Shown piece by piece: positions 8,992 to 15,092 of a stretch of DNA of 15,092 bases; position 1 is the first letter of the stretch, and each line of letters starts with the position of its first letter. The DNA comes from Dentipellis sp. KUC8613 (taxonomy: Eukaryota; Basidiomycota; Agaricomycetes; Russulales; Hericiaceae). The notes under the pieces are model-generated. The model was not told where the DNA came from. It worked only from the letters and a program-made list of their open reading frames with translations, and ran no database searches. The position numbers and the translations under genes are program-made. The stretch is taken from contig NSJX01000098.1 in the NCBI GenBank assembly GCA_002286715.1, positions 1-15,092 of the forward strand. Direction: 5' to 3'.

Positions 8992-9690
8992 GGGCCGAAT
9001 CCAGCGAATCACTGGACTATACATCACGGCGGCTATGCAGAGTACAGCTAACGAAATCATTGATGCACATGCTGACCTATTACCATTCTCACTCTTAGTG
9101 GACAAGCAGTGTCACACGGAGGCTATTCGAATCGCAACTCTCCCAGCCACTCACCCCCTGCATGCGCATGCACAAACCGCCGCCGACGACAACTTTGCCA
9201 CGTCCAGCAAATCTCCCCTCCACCGACTCATGCACGCATACAAGATTGATCCAAGCAAGTTCGAAAAGATCAGTGCTATTCGCCACAACCTGCACTGGCG
9301 CCGCCAGTTCCCAGTGACAATCGCCCGCAACAAGGACATCGCCAAACGGGAGGACGAAGAAAATTGAGATGAATTCCAAATCTACTCTGACGGATCAGGC
9401 TACAAGGGCGGGATAGGAGCAGCAGCAGTGCTGCTCCACAACGGTATATGCATTGATTCCCTACAAAAACATCTGGGATTACGATCTGAACATACTGTAT
9501 TTGAGGCTGAAGTCGCAGGGATCATTCTAGGGACGCACCTTATCCGTCGACACCCTGAAATCCAAGACATATCCATCGGGCTTGACAACAAAGCTGCCCT
9601 ACAAGCCACAGCACATGCTAAGGGCGCTGCGGGTTCGTACCTCATTGACAAAGTGCATCAAGCCATCGACAATCTTCAGATTCTGATTCA
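8992..9690 (+). pseudogene. LINE (non-LTR retrotransposon) fragment: post-RT linker and RNase H domain
   Basis: One plus-strand frame runs through the segment. The first part (RIQRITGLYITAAM, DAHADLLPFSLLVDK, HPLHAHAQ, SPLHRLMHAYKID) has the pattern found between reverse transcriptase and RNase H in LINEs of mushroom-forming fungi. An RNase H domain follows with IYSDGSG, FEAEVAG and GLDNKAAL, supplying the D, E and D catalytic positions. An in-frame TGA at 9365-9367 separates the two parts without a frame change. The 5' part is lost where the copia LTR begins. The 3' part stops at about 9690, where the repeat end ctgattcagccatgaatc takes over, so the last RNase H residues are missing. It is a dead fragment cut on both sides by other repeats. 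Confidence 0.88.
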
Positions 9691-9960
9691 GCCATGAATC
9701 ACTTTTAATTAGAGACAGCTCGCAGACACGTCAAAACTTTTAATCGCGGAAACAGGCAATGAATTCCCACGGTCTTTTTGACGCATCAAACACTGGGCTG
9801 ACTTCAAATTCATAGCTGAGCAGACATTTATAATGATTCTTCAATGCATATTTTGACTCAGGTAGAACATTTTGTTCTGGTTCAGCCCTGAATCACTTTT
9901 AATTAGACACACTCACAGGTTGTGTTGTCCACTTTTAATCGTACAATATGTGTAAAAAAT
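9683..9960 (+). repeat. Two direct copies of a repeat end (gattcagccatgaatcac type)
   Basis: A segment starting ttctgattcagcc and including atgaatcacttttaattag occurs at about 9681-9712. It recurs, slightly changed, at about 9875-9906, some 190 bases downstream in the same orientation. A further acttttaatcg follows each copy. A third copy lies at 14136-14174. Each has gattca and tgaatc in inverted order across four bases. The first copy interrupts the LINE reading frame, which suggests a mobile-element boundary. No transposase was seen. Confidence 0.55.
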
Positions 9961-9984
9961 TTGAATTTCTATGAATTAATGTAT

Positions 9985-11083
9985 TCTATGGGCACAGGGG
10001 CACGACAGCGCAAACACGAGGCACGACGGACATGCGGACACAGCATCATGACGATGCACTCAGGAGGGCATGACGCGAGGCCACAGGCACTGTTGGGGCA
10101 CGAGAGAGCGCTGTTGGGACGCGAGACAGCAGCGTGTGCATGTATGGCGGCAGTGCGAGGACAGTCGAAGGCGGCGTGAGGTCAGTAGTGACAAAATGTT
10201 GCCGCTAGGGCTCAAGATGGCGACATGGGCGGCATGGAATACGCGACGACGGTGCAATGACGTGTGGCAATGACAGGAGGGAACGGCAGCACGCAAGGAC
10301 GTTCGACGGTGGTGCAACGGCTTTGAGAGGGCGACGGTGGAAGGGGGGTGGGATGCGAGGGCGAGCGAGGGAGGCACAATGTGCTGTTACTAGGGTGCAT
10401 GGCGTTTGGACATGGAAGGGCGGCGCATACAGCAGCAGGGGGCACAAGACAGTGGCGGAGGGCGCAACGGGTCCCGAAGAGGGCGGGGCAAAGCACAGAC
10501 GGTGGGGAGGGGCGTTGAGAAGGTGTGGTGGGGCACGCAGACGGTGGCGGGGCACGCAGAATGGCCCCACGGGGCCTGAAGATGGCGGTGCGGGCGCAGC
10601 AAGGGGCGCAAGACGGCGAGGTGGGGCAATGAGAGAGCGCAATGTGGCGTGCAGAACGGCCCCATGGATCCCGAAGACAGCGGTGCAGGGCATCGAGAGG
10701 GCACGGCAGGGCGTCGAGAGGGTGTGGCGGGGCGTACAGACGGCAGCGGCGGCGCAGGCAGGACGGCCCCATGGGGCCCGAATACGGCGGCGCAGGGCGC
10801 AAGACGACGAGGCGGGGTGTCGAGAAGGGGAGGCGAGGGGCGCAGACAGCGGTATGGATGCGGCGGGGGGTGCAAGACCGTGGGGCGGGGCAATGAGAAG
10901 AGGGCACGGCGGGGTGCGCAGGACGGCCCCACGGCGGCTACCACGACATCGTGAGCATGAGGGGGTCAAGGTCAAGGGCGCGGAGGCAGAGCGTGGGCAA
11001 GGGCAGCATGGGCTAGCGGGCGCGGAACAGCAGTGCGCTGGCTCAAAATGGTGGTGTGCTGAGCGTGAGCTGGCACAGGCAGG
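9985..11083 (-). repeat. G-rich array (C-rich on minus strand) with degenerate ~100-bp higher-order units
   Basis: Strongly G-rich, T-poor on the plus strand, so its minus strand matches the C-rich arrays. A core of the form acggcccca.gg...cccgaa.acggcgg recurs at about 10561, 10657, 10760 and 10922, with a weaker version near 10466. Spacing is about 100 bases and once about 160. Interspersed words are ggggcgcagacgg, gtcgagagg and gcaatgagag. Open frames of 231-315 codons exist on both strands; they are low complexity and are not called. Confidence 0.8.
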
Positions 11084-11109
11084 CGCGAGCCCGGGATACC
11101 GGGCTCGCG
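11084..11109 (-). repeat. Hairpin H1 (11-bp perfect stem, 4-base loop) with leader
   Basis: The stem cgcgagcccgg (11084-11094) pairs with ccgggctcgcg (11099-11109) across gata. Read on the minus strand it is preceded by cttaccatag and then actgactc (within 11110-11135) and followed by a C-rich array. Two related hairpins lie at 11458 and 12026 in the opposite orientation. Confidence 0.75.
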
Positions 11110-11457
11110 GAGTCAGTACAGCTATGGTAAGATTGAGAATGCACAATAACACACCTTTTCACTTTCCCTCTTCCTTTCCTCATTGAGACACCGAGTGTGT
11201 ACGTGATGTATGAGGGATGGTGGAAAACAATCGGGGGGTGGGACATGGGAGAGACGGTGCTTGAGATTGGAAAGGATGTGGCTGCGACAACTGGCCACTT
11301 CCAATTTAGTCGGAGCTCTTTCTTTCAATTGCTGCACTGACTGGTTTCATTCGGCACTGCCCGGTGCTGCATTGAAGCTCAAGCAGAGACTGAAGACGAG
11401 TGAGGGGGGTAGCAGGTGCGTCATAGCTGTCTTGAATTTAGCATAGACTCACCACAG
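11110..11457. other. Spacer between two head-to-head leader/hairpin modules
   Basis: Mixed-composition DNA of about 350 bases. Its left part (to about 11200, read on the minus strand) and its right part (about 11380-11457, plus strand) are diverged copies of one leader that also occurs at about 11945-12025. The middle shows no recognised gene. Base skew flips across it, from G-rich on the left to C-rich on the right. Confidence 0.5.
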
Positions 11458-11477
11458 GAGCCCGGGATACCGTGCTC
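11458..11477 (+). repeat. Hairpin H2
   Basis: gagcccgg, gata, ccgtgctc: an 8-bp stem with one mismatch. It is preceded by tagcatagactcacc and followed by C-rich sequence, the same order as H3. Confidence 0.6.
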
Positions 11478-11479
11478 GC

Positions 11480-11935
11480 TCTATATCTCTCCTCTCTCTC
11501 CCCTAGCGCCTCTTGACCCCCACGGCACCCACCCTCTCTTGTCCCCGCGTCATCGTCGACCACCCGATCACCACCATCGTGCAAACCGTGGCGCTGTCTA
11601 CCCAGCGCCGCTGTTTCGCATCCCTCGGCACCCTCTCGACCCTAGCACCACTGTCTCGTGCTCCATGACAACCGCGGCCTCGTGTGTCCCATCGCGGCCC
11701 TCACTCGGCCACCACCGTCCTTGTGCACGCTTGCGCCCTCAAACCCCTCGCGTTCTTGCCCTGTATGCCCCCTTGCGCCTGCCGCCGCCCCCGCACACCC
11801 CACAGCCCGCCCTCACGCGTCCCTGGGCTGCCCTTGTTTGCGCCCTCGAGCCACACACATGCTCCCTCGCACCCCACAGCCGCTGCTCACGCCTGCCGTG
11901 ACCCTCACACACCACACAGCCACCTTCACGTGCCC
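11480..11935 (+). repeat. C-rich array 4
   Basis: C-rich, A-poor block directly after hairpin H2. The word cacccacagcc or caccacacagcc recurs near 11795, 11872 and 11915 as part of a loose repeat with ctcacgc. Open frames of 84-161 codons are low complexity and are not called. Confidence 0.7.
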
Positions 11936-11944
11936 TAGCATTTG

Positions 11945-12047
11945 GCTGGCAGAGAGAAGCAGAAAGAGTAACAGTGAAATACTGGTGCATTACCACTGCT
12001 CTTATCTTACCATAGACTGACCGCGCGAGCCCAGGATACCGGGCTCG
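11945..12047 (+). repeat. Leader and hairpin H3
   Basis: The leader contains ggtgcatta and cttaccatagactgacc, matching the leader before H2 and, in inverse orientation, the one beside H1. The hairpin cgagcccag, gata, ccgggctcg (12026-12047) has a 9-bp stem with one mismatch. C-rich array 5 starts immediately after. Confidence 0.65.
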
Positions 12048-12049
12048 TG

Positions 12050-14005
12050 TTCCTGGTGTATCCACGCCCTCCATGCCCCCTTCACACGTCATTCGCCGCC
12101 GTTCGCGCCATCCACGTCCTCCACCGCACCCTTCACTGCCTCTGCGCGCTGTCCGTCGCCCTGCGCCGCCCTCTGCCACCTTCTCGCAGCCCACCGCCCT
12201 GCACCGCCCTTTCCGCGCTCTCGACGCACCCTTCGTGCACTTTGCGGCCTCCAACCGCCCCACTTGCGCCCTTCGCCGCCTCTGCCCGTCGTATGCGCCC
12301 TCCCCGCGCCACACACGCTGTCGACATGCAGCACGCGCAGTCTTTGTGGCGTCCGCGGCGTCCAGCCACCCTGCACCGCCCGGCTCGTGCTCTCGACACG
12401 CCCTTCACGCCCTCCTCACGCCCTCCTTGCACCCTCCATGCACTGCACGCGCCCTCCGCCTGCCGTACACGCCGTCAACGCGCCGCACGTGCTCTTCTCG
12501 CAGCGCTGTCTGTGCTCCTGCACCATATACCCGCCCTCCATTGCCCTCCACCCGCCCTCTGTGCCGTTCAACCGCCCTCTGCGCCGTTCAACCGCCCTCT
12601 GCGCCGTTCAACCGCCCTCCGCTGCCTCTCCACCCGCCCACTGCTTCGCAGTATGCTGCCCTCCACGCTGTCTGTGCTGTCTGCCCGCCATCCAGCCGTT
12701 TGGCCGCCCTCTTCGCCCTCCCCGCGCCCTCCACACCTCGTCCAACGCCTCCATGCACCCTCCCCTGCCTGCGTGCGCCATCCGCCGCCTCCTTGCGCCC
12801 TCTTCGCGCCCTCTTCGCCCTCTCCGCCGCCTCCTCACGCCCTTCTCGCCGTTGACGCGCTGCATGCATTGCCGCCCTCTCGCACCCCAGCACGTCTCAT
12901 CGCTGTCTTCATGCGCCCACTGCCGTCCCACTTGCCCACCGCCTCCTTCGTGCACCCCAGCGCATCACCACCGCCCTTGCTGCCCTCGTTCGCCCGTTGC
13001 CACCCTCTCACACCCTAGTGCATCCCACCGTTGTCCTGGCTCACCTACCGCCGTCCTGGCTCGCCCACTGCCGCCTTCGCTCGTCCACCGCCGCCCGTGC
13101 CGCCACAGCGCATCCCACCGCCGTCATTGTGCGCACGTTGCCGCCCTCTCGCGCCCTAGCACGTCCCACTGTTGTCCTGGCTCACCCACCACCACCTTCG
13201 CTCGTCCACCGCTGCCCTCGACGCCCCTGTTTGGCCTTCAGCCGCTGTACACACTGTCTACGCACCGCACGCGCCCTACACACGCCATTCGCGGCCTCCA
13301 GCTGCCATGCGCCACCCTTCCGCGCTCTCCACGTGTTCGTGCCCTCTGCGCCCCATATGCGCCGTCTGCGGCCTCCAGCCGCCCTGTGCTGCCTTGTCCG
13401 CGCTCTTGACGCGCCCTTCACGCCTTCCTCATGCCCTCTCCTTGCGCCATATGCACCTTCCGCCGCCCTCCACATGCCGCACGCGCCCTACGCCACCTTT
13501 TCGCACCCTATGCCGCCTTTCTGCGCCCTCCACACACTGTCCACGTCATCCACCACCCTCTCCGCTGCCTCCTCGCACTGTCTCCGTGCCCTCAACGCCC
13601 TCCGCCACCCTCCACGCGCTGCACACGCCATCCGCTGCCTCCTCGCGCCCTCTGCACGCCGTACACGCCCTCCATGCGCCGTCCGCTGCCTGCATGCGCC
13701 GTCCACTGCCTCCTCGCACCCTTGACGCGCCCTTGGTGCCCTCCGCCGCCTCCACGTGCCCTCCACCGCCCTCTCCACCCTCTCCGCCGCCTCCTCGCGC
13801 CCTCGACGCGCCGTCCGCGGCCTCCGACCACCCTGTGCCGCCCTCTCCATGGCCTCCACACGCTGCACGCGCTCTCTACACGCTGCACGTGCTCTCCGCG
13901 CACCGTCCTTGCGCCCACCGCGGCCTCCAAGTGCCCTCTCCACGCTGTACGTGCCCTCTTTGCGCCGTCCGCCACCTCCTTGTGCCGTACCCGCCCTCAG
14001 ATCGT
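12050..14005 (+). repeat. C-rich, A-poor low-complexity array 5
   Basis: The longest continuous array after array 1, built of gccctcc, cacgcgcc and cgccgcctcc words. A 20-bp unit of the form cgccctctgcgccgttcaac is repeated three times at about 12553-12612. The word tgacgcgcc.t recurs here (for example near 12850, 13408, 13723 and 13804) and also at about 1781 in array 1, which suggests shared ancestry. Open frames up to 381 codons overlap in several frames and both strands; none has a recognisable domain. The array ends abruptly at an AT-rich tail copy. Confidence 0.85.
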
Positions 14006-14137
14006 TTATATCTCATTTTGAGAGTTTAGTTTTGTGTATTATTGTACTGACAATATAATCTATTATCATTGTTATTTTATTGTCCTGAATGTCAATGCAA
14101 GTACTCCTGCTATTGACTGCTATTGAGACAAACAATG
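14006..14137 (+). repeat. AT-rich tail, copy C, truncated
   Basis: Matches copies A and B over atctattatcattgtta, gaatgtcaatgcaagtact and cctgctattga, then stops where the gattcagccatgaatcac repeat begins. It follows C-rich array 5 as the other tails follow their arrays, but it lacks the terminal motif. Confidence 0.6.
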
Positions 14138-14174
14138 TTCTAATTCAGCCATGAATCACTTTTTTAATTAGAAA
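14138..14174 (+). repeat. Third copy of the gattcagccatgaatcac-type repeat end
   Basis: Reads attcagccatgaatcac followed by tttttt and aattag, matching 9685-9712 and 9879-9906. It cuts off the AT-rich tail copy C, as the first copy cuts off the LINE. Confidence 0.55.
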
Positions 14175-14641
14175 GAACTCCTCATATTTAAATGTGTAAT
14201 AAATTGAAAAAAGAAAAAACTGCAGAAAATTTACACCAAATCTGATCAAGTCACCAAGCAGTTTGAAATTTGGATAAAAGCAGCTAAAAGGAGGAAAAAA
14301 TCATAAGAAATCAGGTGAAGTCAAATAAAATAAAATCATTTCAGACTCATCTCAAACAATCAAAGTAGAATTAGACAGGTTCAAGAGATGTCAATAATAA
14401 ACAAGTGTTGTGCATCTTACAATACCACCTCAGTGTCTTTCTTCCTGCACTGAGGTGAGCCAGTTCCTTTTCTCATTTGTTTTACCATTTACATATGAGC
14501 CCATGGTGATATTGCATATCTTTAGATATATATTCAATATTAGTGTCTTTCTTCCTGCACTGAATAATACCACATGTGTTTAGCCTGAAACAGAAACCAC
14601 ATAGCTTGCATCAAGAATTGATTGATACTATGACAAGTTGA
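14175..14641. repeat. A-rich stretch with two hairpins sharing one loop
   Basis: AT-rich, non-coding as far as can be seen. The 22-bp segment agtgtctttcttcctgcactga occurs twice, at 14432-14453 and 14542-14563. The first copy is flanked by further pairing bases, giving the 10-bp arms cacctcagtg (14426-14435) and cactgaggtg (14448-14457). The arms equal those of a hairpin in the copia LTR at 8780-8814, with a different loop. Confidence 0.55.
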
Positions 14642-14775
14642 ACAAGTGAGAAGTGGGCCGGCAAGCGGCAGTTTCTGATTCATCTATGAGAGCCATCTTC
14701 ATTCAAAATAACACATGATATCATATATTGTAGATGAATCAGAATGTGCTGCTTGCCGGCCCACTTCTCACTTGT
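14642..14775. mobile_element. 134-bp inverted-repeat element (MITE-like)
   Basis: The arms 14642-14685 and 14732-14775 are inverted copies at 41 of 44 positions, around a 46-base AT-rich middle. The arm is the terminal motif found at 3626-3669 and 6481-6524, so the motif behaves as a terminal inverted repeat here. No protein is encoded. No clear target-site duplication is visible beside either arm. It could be an internally deleted member of the same family or two ends joined by recombination. Confidence 0.7.
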
Positions 14776-15092
14776 GATGTGCAGAGCGCAGTGCAGCTGG
14801 TATTTCAGGTACAGTATGATACAGACAAAATTGACAGTCTAAGGAACTATGGACGAGGGCATGAGGGTCCAAGCACCAATACTGAGCACCAAAACCCAAG
14901 ATAAAGCACCAACATCAGCCACCAACCAACATTGACCTTGGTCTCATGAAACTTGTCTGAGACCAATGACTTGCACTGACTGACACATTCCAATGACCAA
15001 GACCTCCTCAGACCAAGGACTGAGGTCTTAGGCTGACAACTTCTCAGACCAATGAGTGCACCAAGTGCAACTGAGTAATGAGTTAGCACCCT
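14776..15092. repeat. Diverged short repeats of the agaccaa(t/g)ga type; no gene recognised
   Basis: A word of the form ct(g/c)agaccaa(t/g)ga occurs at 14957-14970, 15007-15020 and 15043-15056, with an inverted version (gaccttggtctc) at 14934-14945. An 8-bp inverted repeat, aagacctc (14999-15006) and gaggtctt (15022-15029), encloses the middle copy. An 80-codon minus-strand frame over this stretch resembles nothing known and is not called. Confidence 0.4.

Noticed and set aside
11084..11109. tRNA or rho-independent terminator for the GC hairpin
   Set aside because: There is no tRNA A/B box or cloverleaf and no trailing T run, and the setting is eukaryotic repeat DNA.
10205..11186. 309- and 315-codon frames on opposite strands in the G-rich array
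   Set aside because: They are mutual shadows over degenerate tandem repeats, with no recognisable motif.
12553..12612. CRISPR array
   Set aside because: The 20-bp units are head to tail without spacers, inside low-complexity fungal-type DNA.
12047..14058. Open frames of 196-381 codons in array 5
   Set aside because: They overlap in multiple frames and both strands, with Arg/Pro/Ser/His-rich translations typical of the C-rich array.
14401..14570. Second copia LTR (the missing 3' LTR or a solo LTR)
   Set aside because: Only the hairpin arms and spacing resemble the LTR; sequence between and around them does not align, and no TGTTGGAAT start was found.
14847..15089. 80-codon minus-strand gene
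   Set aside because: No recognisable domain; it lies on short repeats and has no supporting signals.

Overview
The window looks like transposon-rich, gene-poor (heterochromatin-like) DNA of a filamentous fungus, most probably a basidiomycete of the Agaricomycetes. This rests on the style of two recognisable retroelement fragments: a Ty1/copia Gag-Pol, and the RNase H end of a LINE of the kind common in mushroom-forming fungi. No host gene, tRNA or rRNA could be supported. Species is not determinable from the sequence alone.

Layout. 1-430: AT-rich DNA opening with a small foldback. 430-2888: a moderately GC-rich lead-in, then a 2.2 kb very C-rich, A-poor low-complexity array, followed by an AT-rich tail (2889-3625) that ends in a 44-bp terminal motif (3626-3669). 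3670-5230: a second C-rich array. 5231-5566: AT-rich DNA crowded with CTATGG/CCATAG. 5583-5935: a shorter C-rich block, then a second copy of the AT-rich tail (about 5960-6480) and of the terminal motif (6481-6524). 6525-8991: minus-strand copia element, cut off inside its integrase exactly at that motif, with frameshift, primer-binding site and one LTR. 8992-9690: LINE RNase H fragment into which the copia LTR is inserted, with an in-frame stop. 9683-9960: two direct copies of another repeat end. 9985-11083: a G-rich array (C-rich on the minus strand). 11084-12047: three copies of a leader-plus-hairpin module, two of them head to head. 12050-14005: the largest C-rich array, then a truncated third copy of the AT-rich tail (14006-14137). 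14138-15092: AT-rich repeat debris, including a 134-bp inverted-repeat element whose arms carry the same terminal motif as the elements ending at 3669 and 6524.

How the parts relate. The copia element jumped into a LINE; the copia was then broken by (or joined to) a member of a repeat family that has a C-rich array, an AT-rich tail and a conserved terminal motif. Long open frames over the arrays are by-products of A-poor composition and I do not call them genes. The best candidate for something undescribed is this array-bearing family together with the leader/hairpin module that introduces its arrays near 11-12 kb. It is best read as a non-autonomous mobile element family, not as a new protein system.
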